The translations under genes and the position numbers were made by a program. Shown here one piece after another: positions 1-8,154 of a DNA stretch of 43,474 nucleotides (position 1 is its first letter; every line of letters starts with the position of its first letter). The stretch is from a virus, in IMG/VR virus record IMGVR_UViG_3300042448_000896, positions 1 through 43,474 of that record; one strand, 5' to 3'. The notes below the pieces were generated by a model. It ran no database searches and was not told the origin of the DNA. It worked only from the letters and a program-made list of their open reading frames with translations.

Positions 1-855
1 ATCGTCGTTCCCACATTCCTTTGAGTATTCACATGTAACCGTAGTCGTCCCAGTATGATTCTGATCAAAGTGGCTATGATCATAAATTCGAGTGTAAGGT
101 GAATGTGAATTGATTTGATTAACAACGAAATGTTCTTCAACTGGAACTCCACTGCGATGATGAAATTCAAGCGTGCGGTATGGCAAACGACCGTGTTTAT
201 AGTCATAGTATGCATCAACTTTTCCAGTGTAAACTGTTAATGTCGCCGCGTGTTCCCTCCATTCGTTTGGCTTACAATTAAGATGCACGTGTATGTTAGG
301 GTGGTCAAGCATCTTCCGAAACATTGCGGTATAACCATCCTTAGGAATGCACTGATACTTTTGTCCTTCAAACCAGGTAGGGTCTTCACAATTCGCTGTC
401 TTTGGAATGCGATTAGTGATTGTCTTTGGTATAGTATCAAACGGAACTCCCCACTGCTTTTCGGAATAGTCTTTAAAGATTGTATCAACAATTTCTTCCT
501 GTGACAATTCATGACCAATCTCTTTAATTGTTTTTTGACTGTAAGGAAGGCTGATCAATCCATAATGAGTGGATTGGCCTTTAGGCTGCAGGTTGAATGA
601 AGTCCATTCAGAATAGTCCTTAACAAAATCCCAGACCTCTTCGTCATCGGTATGAAAAATGTGTGGTCCATATTGATGAAGAAACTTTACATTACCAAGT
701 GGTGCATCATAGCAATTTCCACCAATATGAGATCGTGTTTCAAAGATGTCAACAATGTATCCCTTGCGAGCAAGACATACTGCCGCAACAGTTCCGCTAA
801 GTCCACATCCTACTATCTTAGCGGAGTATAAGTCTATTGTCTTTTGCATATTCAT
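1..855 (-). CDS. glf: UDP-galactopyranose mutase, 3' end cut by window edge
   Basis: Flavoenzyme that interconverts UDP-galactopyranose and UDP-galactofuranose, supplying Galf for surface glycans. The minus frame is open from the ATG at 855 (or 849) to base 1, giving 285 residues. The N-terminus has a Rossmann FAD-binding motif (GCGLSG, residues 16-21), an acidic strand end (DIFE) and the family motif GGNCYD, followed by QYGPHIFHTD and, later, SLPYSQKTI and a KQWG segment, all typical of Glf. Cellular Glf proteins are about 370 residues, so roughly 90 C-terminal residues lie outside the window. The start overlaps the upstream glycosyltransferase-like gene by 38 bases, which implies co-expression. 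Family identity is secure; the role in phage infection (modifying host surface or virion glycans) is inference. Confidence 0.9.
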   Translation of the reverse strand, partial: MNMQKTIDLYSAKIVGCGLSGTVAAVCLARKGYIVDIFETRSHIGGNCYDAPLGNVKFLHQYGPHIFHTDDEEVWDFVKDYSEWTSFNLQPKGQSTHYGLISLPYSQKTIKEIGHELSQEEIVDTIFKDYSEKQWGVPFDTIPKTITNRIPKTANCEDPTWFEGQKYQCIPKDGYTAMFRKMLDHPNIHVHLNCKPNEWREHAATLTVYTGKVDAYYDYKHGRLPYRTLEFHHRSGVPVEEHFVVNQINSHSPYTRIYDHSHFDQNHTGTTTVTCEYSKECGNDD

Positions 856-1510
856 AAACTAATTTTTCTTGAACGTCAATATTTGGATATATCTTAACTA
901 TTTCATCTAAACTATCATCAAATGAATGGATAAGCTTTTGCATTTGTTGCAATTGTCCAACATAAAAATTGTCTAATCCGACAGGATTACGCGTATATAT
1001 TGGGTACTTAAAGTTTAAGGTGCGAGGTGAATTAAAAATTCTCATCAGCAAAGGTTCACTCGTTAAACATAAATGATGAGTGAACAAGTCGTATCGAGTG
1101 TTGATTACCTTATCATATTGTACACCTGACTCTGCAATTGTGTCAATCAACTTTCTTTTACCAGCCCACATTCGCTTCCATGCGACAATCGGTAATAATG
1201 ATTTTGCAACTTTGCCTTCAAGGTTTCCTTTAAGCTCTAACTTAGAGTCATCTGCGATTTCAATGCTCTTTATTTTATCTCGGATGTTTTCACCAAAGTA
1301 GTGTTTAATCAAATCCGGTGTAACATTTACAATTACACCATGATCCAATTTCCGGTATGAACTCTTGGCCTCATGTTCTTTCCATGTATGACAATATATG
1401 TCAAGAGTACCGACATGTCGCGTAGAGATTAGTTTTTCTACAAATTGACGAAGTCGTGCATCGATCAACCCGTCTCTTATATGGCCTCTTAATGCTAAAG
1501 CTACTTTCAT
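818..1510 (-). CDS. Putative glycosyltransferase-like protein
   Basis: A 230-residue soluble protein that I do not recognise with certainty. It opens with MKVALALRGHIRDGL, followed by a DIYCHTW segment, and has a central INTRYDLF motif. This pattern (Rossmann-like strand with RG.R, then an IY.HTW strand, then an R-x-D acidic motif) occurs in poorly characterised glycosyltransferase-like proteins of phages and large viruses. No signal peptide or membrane segment is visible. Its 3' end overlaps the start of the UDP-galactopyranose mutase gene by 38 bases, and that pairing with a sugar-nucleotide enzyme is the main support for a glycan role. It could instead be another sugar-related enzyme. Confidence 0.6.
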   Translation of the reverse strand: MKVALALRGHIRDGLIDARLRQFVEKLISTRHVGTLDIYCHTWKEHEAKSSYRKLDHGVIVNVTPDLIKHYFGENIRDKIKSIEIADDSKLELKGNLEGKVAKSLLPIVAWKRMWAGKRKLIDTIAESGVQYDKVINTRYDLFTHHLCLTSEPLLMRIFNSPRTLNFKYPIYTRNPVGLDNFYVGQLQQMQKLIHSFDDSLDEIVKIYPNIDVQEKLVYEYAKDNRLILR

Positions 1511-1527
1511 TTAGATATATATCCATT
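1511..1527. promoter_or_regulatory. Short divergent intergenic region with AT palindrome
   Basis: Only 17 bases separate the divergent starts at 1510 (minus) and 1528 (plus). They hold the palindrome GATATATATC. On the plus strand an octamer GATATATA lies 6 bases before the ATG, the same placement as the late boxes elsewhere in the window, although the match to TATAAATA is imperfect. A weak divergent promoter is possible but not shown. Confidence 0.25.
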
Positions 1528-1704
1528 ATGAATGAACGCATTAACATTACGAAAGAGTTTGCAAATCAACTGAGCGACTTAGGTCTAGGCATAGTTGACC
1601 ACATCACAATCTATAAAGTAGAAGGAGATCGTTATTACTTTACGGCAAATACCGGAAGACTCCATCTTACACATAAAGAGTTACTTGAAGCGAAAGCTCC
1701 ATGA
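1528..1704 (+). CDS. Small hypothetical protein (58 aa)
   Basis: A small plus-strand ORF beginning MNERINITKEF and ending ELLEAKAP. The ATG at 1528 is chosen because the longer in-frame start at 1456 lies inside the divergent gene and adds an unconvincing N-terminus. The composition is balanced, with alternating hydrophobic strands (DHITIYKVEGDRYYF) suggesting a small beta-rich fold. It is divergent from the glycosyltransferase-like gene and convergent with the 139-residue gene, with 14 bases between the stops. No function can be assigned and it may not be real. Confidence 0.5.
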   Translation: MNERINITKEFANQLSDLGLGIVDHITIYKVEGDRYYFTANTGRLHLTHKELLEAKAP

Positions 1705-1718
1705 ATGACTAACATCAT

Positions 1719-2138
1719 TTACTCTAAGTCTGTGGGGATGTATTCGACAACCGGTTCTTCAATTATTGGTTGGTCTGTAGAGATGTATTCGACCATCGGT
1801 TCTTCAATTATTGGTTTGACTATAGTCACTCCACTTTCTCCTATTGTGAATACCTTGGGAACAACTGTCTTACATCTCACGTCAAACACCCCATTAGATT
1901 GAAGAATCGAATTGAAATGTTGTGCAGTTTCGGCGTGCCGATTAAACACACTTTGTAAGGCTTCAGATTCTATCAATGAATTCAACACATTAACAAGTCT
2001 TTCTTCTGGTAAATTCCAAAAATAATCAAAAGAGTTGTTCAACGATGAAACCGCCGCCTTTAAAGCTCTGATTGTATTGTCAGCTAGTTTTTCAATCTGA
2101 TCAATATCCTTTTGTGTTTGAGTTTTGTTTGTAATCAT
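1719..2138 (-). CDS. Hypothetical protein with C-terminal 15-aa tandem repeat
   Basis: A 139-residue protein at the downstream end of the fibre/baseplate gene cluster. The N-terminal two thirds (residues 1-90) look alpha-helical (TQKDIDQIEKLADNTIRALKA and following). The C-terminus is two near-identical 15-residue repeats of the form PIIEEPxVEYIxTD, rich in Pro and Glu, matching a 45-bp DNA repeat. The ATG lies just after the stop of the downstream fibre gene boundary at 2140, so it is probably cotranscribed with the fibre genes. The function is unknown; virion accessory protein or fibre chaperone are guesses from position only. Confidence 0.7.
   Translation of the reverse strand: MITNKTQTQKDIDQIEKLADNTIRALKAAVSSLNNSFDYFWNLPEERLVNVLNSLIESEALQSVFNRHAETAQHFNSILQSNGVFDVRCKTVVPKVFTIGESGVTIVKPIIEEPMVEYISTDQPIIEEPVVEYIPTDLE
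1729..1818. repeat. 45-bp tandem repeat, two copies
   Basis: Two adjacent 45-bp units at 1729-1773 and 1774-1818 differ at only a few positions. They encode the 15-residue Pro/Glu repeat at the C-terminus of the 139-residue protein, so copy-number change keeps the reading frame. Confidence 0.9.
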
Positions 2139-2139
2139 A

Positions 2140-5073
2140 TTATTCTAAGTATGTGAAAATGAATTGTCCGTTCACGATTGCCATAGTGCAATTACTAGAT
2201 GGACCACCAGTAAGATTTCTTACACATAATGCAAATTGAGTACCTTCTTGTCCAGATTGTCCAGTTGGTCCTCCCGTTAAAGTTTGTATAGCAACTCCGT
2301 TTATATGGAATGTAAAATTTCCTAGCCCGTCGCCAGTAATTTCAACCAACGTAACGGGCGAAAAGGGCGATGTAGTCGTAAATATGGGTGTTGCTCCGAC
2401 GTTTAGAGTCGTTCCATCCATCACCCACGCATAATATGATCCAGCTGAACGCCATATACCCACTGCTTTATTTGGAGCTTCAGGTGCTCCATATTTTCGG
2501 TATTGACGCGAACAACCCATACGCACCCAACCATCTGCTCCTGCGTTTGGCCCACTATTGGATCCGTGTGATACTGTAATTTTAAAACCGAAGTATGTTT
2601 TTCGGTCGAAATTAATACCAGTTGTGCCAGTAGTAGCTTCTCCTGCATAAACGAAGGGAGCCGGATTAAAGGAACCGGCAAGCAAAGATGATTCACTCCC
2701 TAAAGTCGCACTTGTAGATACGTTCATAAATCTACCTGACGACGTTGCAGTTCCACCAGCAATAACCATGGTGTGTATGGTTGTTCCTGATGCGATGTCA
2801 GCAATTAGCGGAGCAGAAATTGTAACGTTTGGTAGTGGTGAAACAGCAGCCGCATTTATAGCTGTGATGTATGTATTATGCGGAATTCCAGTGAATATGT
2901 TTGTTGCGATTGTCATACCAACTGCCATACCAGCCGTTGTGGTGAGCCTAAGACCAGTTGCACCCGTTGAAGCTGGTTGGTTTAATGTCGTGTTTATTGC
3001 CTGAGAAGAAAAACCCATCGCTACATCGACAAGAGTGATTGTTGCCAAACCTAACAATCCAACATTTGATATGTATCGTGCATCTGCTAACGAACGCGTT
3101 AAAACTGAATTTCCGGTGGTATCCGTTTGGTTTGGTGCTGTTATTTGTCCATTACAAATCAAGTCATCTGTAAAGGTTTTATCGCCAGCAATACTTTGAT
3201 CACTTGTATTATATACAATATTACCGGAGTATATATTGGTGGCAGATATATTTCCCGAGACTGTTAATTTTTCATTTGGAGTAGTTGTCCCGACACCGAC
3301 ATTTCCATTAGCATCAATTCTCAACCTCTCAGAACTAGCCGTAGAGAAAGCTAGTATATTTGTACCAGCCCTCCACATACCTAAACTTGACTCCGCAGTA
3401 AATGTATGAGAAGGAGCACTTACCGTCCCTGATCCACCTGCAACATTACCTAAAGTGCTAATACCTCCACCTGCGGTAAAAGTGGTCGCATTTGCACCAG
3501 AACTTGTGAACACAACTGAATTACCAGCTGTTTTATAAAACCCAGTAGTTTCCCAACCAATAGAAGGTGCGCCGTTTGAACCGTTTGATCCAAGTTGTAT
3601 AGTTCCAGCTGCTGTATTTGTAGCGCCGATACCCAAACCGCCAGTAACAAAAGTATTCCCAGCTACAGTTAATTTTTCGTTTGGAGTAGCTGTCCCGACA
3701 CCGACATTTCCAGTACTTGTGTCAACATATAGGTGATTGGTATTCACCGCAAAATCTCCAGTTCCCGATAGCGTGAGGTTTATGTTTTGCCCAGAGGTAG
3801 GGGAAATCGTTAGAGCGCCACCGGTTCCAACCCCTTGCATTGTTAGACCTCCAGTTGAACTAATTGTTGAAGACCAGTAATTGGAAGTGTCATATCCAAT
3901 TCTCATCTGTTCTGATGTCTTCGTGACGTGTAGTTGCGCAGAGATAGTGCCTGAAATACCAACATTACCAACACCGATGTTGCCTTGGTTATTTAAGAAG
4001 AGTATTCTACCATTAGCATTTGTGAGGCCAACAGAGCCAGCTCCACCAGTTGAGCTGATTATAAATTCTCCAGGCGACGTCGAGGAGTTATAACCGACAT
4101 ATGCCTGGACGCTGCCATCGCTTCCTCTAGCAAAACGAATGCGTCCGCTTTGCCCGGACGAGCCAACCAATATTTGACCGTTTGAAAAGTTTGCTGTGGC
4201 TGTTAATAAAGACGTGAAGGTTTTATCGCCAGCAATACTCTGATCACCTGTGTCATATACAACACCTTCAGGCGTAGGGCCCGTTGCTCCTGTTGCTCCT
4301 TGAGGTCCAGTTGAGCCTTGCGGACCTTGAATACCAGTTTCTCCTACAAGACCTTGAATACCAGTTGCTCCTGTAGATCCTTGGGGCCCAGTTGAGCCTG
4401 TCGCACCGCTTCCTCCTACAAGACCTTGAATACCAGTGCTGCCGGTTGCTCCTTGGGGTCCTGTTGAGCCTTGCGGACCTTGAATTCCAGTTGCTCCGCT
4501 TGAAGCAATTAGATCCCAAAATAAACTACCATCATATGGAGTATCTCCTATGTTACCGCCATTGGCATGTTTTCGATAAAACAGTTGGCCGCCGTATGTT
4601 GCGAGATCGCCAACCGAATAACTTACACCACCATTATACTCGTGAGTGTAATTCCATAAAGCGTCTACACCGGCTGGTCCAGTTGAGCCTGTCGCACCGC
4701 TTCCTCCTACAAGACCTTGGGGTCCAGTTGATCCGACTAAACCTTGAGGACCCGTCGCCCCAATTGGTCCTGTTGAACCCGTCGCCCCAATTGGACCTGT
4801 GCTACCCGTCGCCCCAATTGGTCCTGTGCTACCTGTAGACCCAATTGGTCCTGTTGAACCAACTAAACCTTGAGGACCCGTCGCCCCAATTGGTCCTGTG
4901 CTACCTGTAGACCCAATTGGTCCTGTTGAACCAACTAAACCTTGAGGACCCGTCGCCCCAATTGGTCCTGGTGCAAGAGTGTTATTTAGTGTAGATGAAA
5001 AACTATCTTGTTCAACAAGTGTTCCACCTATTACGTGCGTTGATATTATTTGGCCACCGATGATGTCAGGCAT
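2140..5073 (-). CDS. Collagen-like tail fibre with carbohydrate-binding module
   Basis: A 977-residue virion adhesin. A short N-terminal segment is followed by collagen-like Gly-X-Y triplets (about residues 36-133, dominated by GPIGATG and GPQGLVG). Residues about 135-190 form a module with W, Y and GD spacing like a type-3 chitin-binding / CBM5-12 fold ([17 protein letters not shown]). A second collagen-like stretch follows to about residue 270. The middle consists of beta-structured repeats of the type [15 protein letters not shown] and [11 protein letters not shown], common in phage fibres. The last ~150 residues are rich in Gly and aromatics and look like a lectin-like tip ([24 protein letters not shown]). 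It very probably binds the host surface; the receptor is unknown. No clear Shine-Dalgarno is present. Confidence 0.85.
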   Translation of the reverse strand: MPDIIGGQIISTHVIGGTLVEQDSFSSTLNNTLAPGPIGATGPQGLVGSTGPIGSTGSTGPIGATGPQGLVGSTGPIGSTGSTGPIGATGSTGPIGATGSTGPIGATGPQGLVGSTGPQGLVGGSGATGSTGPAGVDALWNYTHEYNGGVSYSVGDLATYGGQLFYRKHANGGNIGDTPYDGSLFWDLIASSGATGIQGPQGSTGPQGATGSTGIQGLVGGSGATGSTGPQGSTGATGIQGLVGETGIQGPQGSTGPQGATGATGPTPEGVVYDTGDQSIAGDKTFTSLLTATANFSNGQILVGSSGQSGRIRFARGSDGSVQAYVGYNSSTSPGEFIISSTGGAGSVGLTNANGRILFLNNQGNIGVGNVGISGTISAQLHVTKTSEQMRIGYDTSNYWSSTISSTGGLTMQGVGTGGALTISPTSGQNINLTLSGTGDFAVNTNHLYVDTSTGNVGVGTATPNEKLTVAGNTFVTGGLGIGATNTAAGTIQLGSNGSNGAPSIGWETTGFYKTAGNSVVFTSSGANATTFTAGGGISTLGNVAGGSGTVSAPSHTFTAESSLGMWRAGTNILAFSTASSERLRIDANGNVGVGTTTPNEKLTVSGNISATNIYSGNIVYNTSDQSIAGDKTFTDDLICNGQITAPNQTDTTGNSVLTRSLADARYISNVGLLGLATITLVDVAMGFSSQAINTTLNQPASTGATGLRLTTTAGMAVGMTIATNIFTGIPHNTYITAINAAAVSPLPNVTISAPLIADIASGTTIHTMVIAGGTATSSGRFMNVSTSATLGSESSLLAGSFNPAPFVYAGEATTGTTGINFDRKTYFGFKITVSHGSNSGPNAGADGWVRMGCSRQYRKYGAPEAPNKAVGIWRSAGSYYAWVMDGTTLNVGATPIFTTTSPFSPVTLVEITGDGLGNFTFHINGVAIQTLTGGPTGQSGQEGTQFALCVRNLTGGPSSNCTMAIVNGQFIFTYLE
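4388..4719. repeat. 41-bp perfect direct repeats flanking the carbohydrate-binding module
   Basis: Bases 4388-4428 and 4679-4719 are identical over 41 positions. They encode the same collagen-like segment and bracket the ~250-bp stretch that encodes the CBM5/12-like module. Recombination between them would delete or exchange that module in frame. Confidence 0.85.
4808..4970. repeat. 72-bp tandem repeat, 2.3 copies
   Basis: Two identical 72-bp units (4808-4879 and 4880-4951) and a 19-base partial third copy (4952-4970). Each encodes 24 residues of collagen-like triplets. Perfect DNA identity, not just protein similarity, points to recent duplication or ongoing unequal recombination. Confidence 0.9.
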
Positions 5074-5080
5074 GTTTAAC

Positions 5081-5425
5081 TTATTCTATTGGCTTAGTTG
5101 CGCGAGGTGTAATTTCGGCTTGACCTTCGCATACACGAATCACATCAGTTTCATTTTCATTGTAAATTTCGACATCAAAGACATATCGACCAGGCTTCAT
5201 TGCCCCGGTTTGAGTTGGTGTAAGGTTAATGTAAATTTCACCAGACTCTGGATCCTGAATACTTGTTGAGAAATTTACAGATGTCAATGATGAATATGAT
5301 CGACGGATTTGACCACGTGCTGCAAATCCGGTGAGATTCACTGGCAACTTATTTGCGCCAACTACGGGAATCTTACCTGAATATGTTGAGCCTTGATCTA
5401 TGGTGATATCAGTGTACTGGGCCAT
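5081..5425 (-). CDS. Small beta-sandwich virion protein, LtfC-like
   Basis: A 114-residue protein beginning [17 protein letters not shown], with [15 protein letters not shown] in the middle and RYVFDVEIY near the end. This is the layout of the small LtfC/p132/Gp6-type beta-sandwich family associated with phage fibres: a polarity-rich strand, then 'VNLTGyxARxQIR', then 'GxYxyDvei'. It sits between two large collagen-like fibre genes, which supports a role as a fibre-associated structural protein. A late-type box lies 6 bases before the ATG. Confidence 0.65.
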   Translation of the reverse strand: MAQYTDITIDQGSTYSGKIPVVGANKLPVNLTGFAARGQIRRSYSSLTSVNFSTSIQDPESGEIYINLTPTQTGAMKPGRYVFDVEIYNENETDVIRVCEGQAEITPRATKPIE

Positions 5426-5431
5426 ACACTG

Positions 5432-5439
5432 TATTTATT
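5432..5439 (-). promoter_or_regulatory. T4-type late promoter box (AATAAATA)
   Basis: The minus strand reads AATAAATA followed by 6 bases and the ATG at 5425. By analogy with T4 late promoters, transcription would begin at or within a base or two of the start codon. Confidence 0.6.
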
Positions 5440-5450
5440 AGATTAGATCT

Positions 5451-8141
5451 TCACTGGATTATCATAACACTCACCTTACATTCTGCTGTAGCAGCAGCGT
5501 TTCCATGCACCGCATATGAATTAGTCCCGGGCACAATGCGAATGTATTTTAATGTAGTGTCATCTGTTATCAGAGTTCCAACAATCGGAGTCGATGTGGT
5601 AACTCCGATCGCAGATACAGTCACAGAACTTTGACCTACATCGATCGTAACAATTTCTCCTTTGATACCTAGAGCAGTTCGATGATTAGTTTTAGCTGTA
5701 GCGTTGTTATATGTGAAGGATGCGCTGTTAGAATAAACCTGACCCGCTGATGTTATGATTCCACCTGCGCCATACTTAACTAAATTTCCATCGGTCGGTG
5801 TAGGTGAAGTTAACTGAGATATTAATGAATTTTTAGAAGGAGTCGTCAAATCAAATTGTACGCCAGAGAAAGTAATTGTTTTAGTGCTACCTCCGTTATA
5901 CACCACGCTTCCACTCATTTGAACAGACGAACTGAAGAATGCGGTTGCATTGACTGTTACTGAACTAGTAAAAGTATCGTTTGTTTGAATGATGAGTGCC
6001 GAATTGAAACTATGCCATTGATCAGCTCCATCTGATGTTGTATATGAAATAAAGTTTCCAATGTTGCATAATTTAGAATACCCGGAAGCACCTGACATAT
6101 CATGCACGGTTGTTCCAATTTGTGCAGTGCTACCAATTAGCTCATTAACAGTTAAATCGCCGTTTTCATTTCTTAATGCAATAGTATCAGGTGTAGCTTC
6201 AACATCTACACCATCAATATCAGCCGGTGTAATTTCACCGTTCGATTGACTGGTTAATGCTATATTTCCAGATGATGAAGGTAAAGTCCAAGTAATGCCT
6301 GATGCACCCGATGCACCTATTAATGAATTAGTCCCGCCTAACTTATATGAATTTGCGCTTAGTATACCAGAACTATCTCTTAACGCTAAAGTATTTGGTG
6401 TGCGCTCTACGGTTGCGTTCTCAATATCAGCTGGAAAGATTTTACCGTCGGATGCTGATACCACCGCTAATGTTTTGGGGGTGAGGGAGTGCGGCAAATA
6501 CAATACATTATCAGCTTCACTAGTATATTGTAGTTGAGAAGTGCGCCCAGGACCATTTCGTAAAGTTATGCTATTAACAAATACAGGTGCGGTTATTCTA
6601 CCATCTCCGTCGTATTTAACAACCTTATTTGCCGATGGAGATGCAGATGCATCTGTGATAGCTGAACTCACGTGTGTGTGTGAAGATGGCGTAAACGTGC
6701 CTGGCACTCCAGTAAGATCTCCCCATGCAGTTGTTCCAGTTGCCCCTTGTGGTCCAGTTGCGCCTGTTGCTCCGTTTATTCCGGACAAACCGATTGGTCC
6801 TTGCGGCCCCGTTGCTCCTTGTGCTCCTTGTAGTAATCCAGCATTAGTCCATGGTTCTGGTGCATTTGCTGCGGTGTAAATATAAACAACCTTTGTATCC
6901 GCGAGTATCCATGCATCACCATCGGCTGGAGACGGTATTGTATTTAATGCCGCGAAATTAGCAACACTTCCTTTTAGTGTAAATGCCGTTCCAGGTGGTC
7001 CTTGTGGTCCAGTGATACTCCCAAAAGTTTGAATTGTACCATTGCTAAACTGGATGATTAACGTGCCGTCATATAGGACAGTAATAGTCCCTATACTAAT
7101 ACCAGTTGCCCCAATTAGTCCACTCACACCTGTTGCTCCACGCGGTCCACTTGCGCCGATTGCTCCACTTGCGCCGGTTGCTCCAGCTGCTCCAGCTGCT
7201 CCAACTAATCCCGGCGGCCCAGTCGCACCGGTTGCTCCGGTTGCTCCGGTTGCGCCGGTTGCTCCGGTTGCGCCGGTTGCTCCGGTTGCGCCGGTTGCTC
7301 CACTTGCCCCGGTTGGCCCAACATCACCAGAAGGTCCCTGTGCTCCAGTTACTCCAGTTGCTCCGGTTGCGCCGATTGCTCCACTTGCTCCGGTTGCGCC
7401 GGTTGCGCCGGTTGCTCCAGATGGGCCTGCCGATCCGTTAAGACCAGCTGCTCCAGCTGCTCCAACTAATCCCTGCGGCCCAGTTGCGCCGGTTGGACCA
7501 GCGGACCCGGTAGCACCTGTTGCTCCAGATGGGCCTTGAGGTCCTACAATACTTCCAGCATCAACCCAGCCAGATCCACCCCAAACCCATGCATGGCCGG
7601 TGTAGGCAACAATCCATAAATCACCTTGCGTATTACTAGTGGATGGAGGAAGGTTGTCGAAAATATCGACTGCACCTTTTACGGTAATACTTGTTCCAGG
7701 TGCGCCAGTTGCTCCTACAACGTCTCCGACTAAAATGACTGAAGAATTTGATAGCGTTAAGAAAAGATTTCCATCATATCCGATTTCAGCTGATACGATT
7801 GTCGCTCCAGTCGCTCCAGTTGGACCAGTTGATCCTCTTACACCAGTTGCTCCAGTTGCTCCGCTCCCTCCGGTGTTTCCAATTGGACCCTGCGTGCCTT
7901 GAAGACCGGTTGGACCGGTTGCTCCTGTCGCTCCGGTTGCTCCACTACTACCGCCAGTTGCGCCGCTTGCGCCAATTAGATCTTGACCAATGAACTTAAT
8001 GTTATCGGCTTCATCTTTGTAATAGAGCTTCCCGTCAGCATAATTTAAAGCAAATTCACCGCGTTCCAAAAACGCAGATGTTGGTACCGCTGAAGGGACT
8101 GAGCTTGATTTTACAATCACGCGTGTTGGGATATCTGACAT
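5451..8141 (-). CDS. Collagen-like tail fibre, long GAT-triplet rod
   Basis: An 896-residue adhesin. Residues 1-52 (RGEFALNYADGKLYYKD) form the small N-terminal unit found at the base of many phage fibres, resembling the major tropism determinant N-terminal domain. Three collagen-like Gly-X-Y blocks follow, at about residues 57-113, 200-345 and 425-470; the second includes many consecutive GAT triplets. Between them lie two copies of a ~55-residue domain (GTSITVKGAVDIFDNLP..GDLWIV and GTAFTLKGSVANFAAL..GDAWIL). The second half is beta-rich with fibre repeats (ITPADIDGVDVEATPDTIALR). It is flanked by late-type boxes. The exact virion position (fibre or baseplate appendage) is not established. 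Confidence 0.85.
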   Translation of the reverse strand: MSDIPTRVIVKSSSVPSAVPTSAFLERGEFALNYADGKLYYKDEADNIKFIGQDLIGASGATGGSSGATGATGATGPTGLQGTQGPIGNTGGSGATGATGVRGSTGPTGATGATIVSAEIGYDGNLFLTLSNSSVILVGDVVGATGAPGTSITVKGAVDIFDNLPPSTSNTQGDLWIVAYTGHAWVWGGSGWVDAGSIVGPQGPSGATGATGSAGPTGATGPQGLVGAAGAAGLNGSAGPSGATGATGATGASGAIGATGATGVTGAQGPSGDVGPTGASGATGATGATGATGATGATGATGATGATGPPGLVGAAGAAGATGASGAIGASGPRGATGVSGLIGATGISIGTITVLYDGTLIIQFSNGTIQTFGSITGPQGPPGTAFTLKGSVANFAALNTIPSPADGDAWILADTKVVYIYTAANAPEPWTNAGLLQGAQGATGPQGPIGLSGINGATGATGPQGATGTTAWGDLTGVPGTFTPSSHTHVSSAITDASASPSANKVVKYDGDGRITAPVFVNSITLRNGPGRTSQLQYTSEADNVLYLPHSLTPKTLAVVSASDGKIFPADIENATVERTPNTLALRDSSGILSANSYKLGGTNSLIGASGASGITWTLPSSSGNIALTSQSNGEITPADIDGVDVEATPDTIALRNENGDLTVNELIGSTAQIGTTVHDMSGASGYSKLCNIGNFISYTTSDGADQWHSFNSALIIQTNDTFTSSVTVNATAFFSSSVQMSGSVVYNGGSTKTITFSGVQFDLTTPSKNSLISQLTSPTPTDGNLVKYGAGGIITSAGQVYSNSASFTYNNATAKTNHRTALGIKGEIVTIDVGQSSVTVSAIGVTTSTPIVGTLITDDTTLKYIRIVPGTNSYAVHGNAAATAECKVSVMIIQ
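7222..7302. repeat. 9-bp microsatellite encoding Gly-Ala-Thr triplets
   Basis: Nine consecutive 9-bp units alternating between gttgctccg and gttgcgccg (plus-strand reading), with the first and last units slightly diverged. They encode a run of collagen-like GAT triplets on the minus strand. Slippage here would change rod length in steps of three residues without breaking the frame. Confidence 0.9.
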
Positions 8142-8146
8142 AAAGG

Positions 8147-8154
8147 TATTTATT
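8147..8154 (-). promoter_or_regulatory. T4-type late promoter box (AATAAATA)
   Basis: AATAAATA on the minus strand, 5 bases before the ATG at 8141. It overlaps the last two bases of the stop region of the upstream RCC1-repeat fibre gene. Confidence 0.6.

Noticed and set aside
237-518. 93-residue minus ORF and 84-residue plus ORF at the left end
   Set aside because: Both are out-of-frame shadows of the UDP-galactopyranose mutase gene, whose frame is open through the window edge.
1705-1902. 65-residue plus ORF after the 58-residue gene
   Set aside because: Antisense of the 45-bp repeat of the 139-residue gene; repetitive Ser/Ile/Gly sequence.
4392-4838. 148-residue plus-strand ORF
   Set aside because: It is the antisense of collagen-like repeats; the Leu/Arg-rich repetitive sequence is a by-product of Gly-X-Y codons.
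1729-7302. CRISPR array
   Set aside because: The repeats are contiguous and in coding frame, with no unique spacers and no cas genes.
7042-7539. 165-residue plus-strand ORF rich in Ala-Pro-Val
   Set aside because: Antisense reading of the GAT triplet repeat; low-complexity and without initiation signals.
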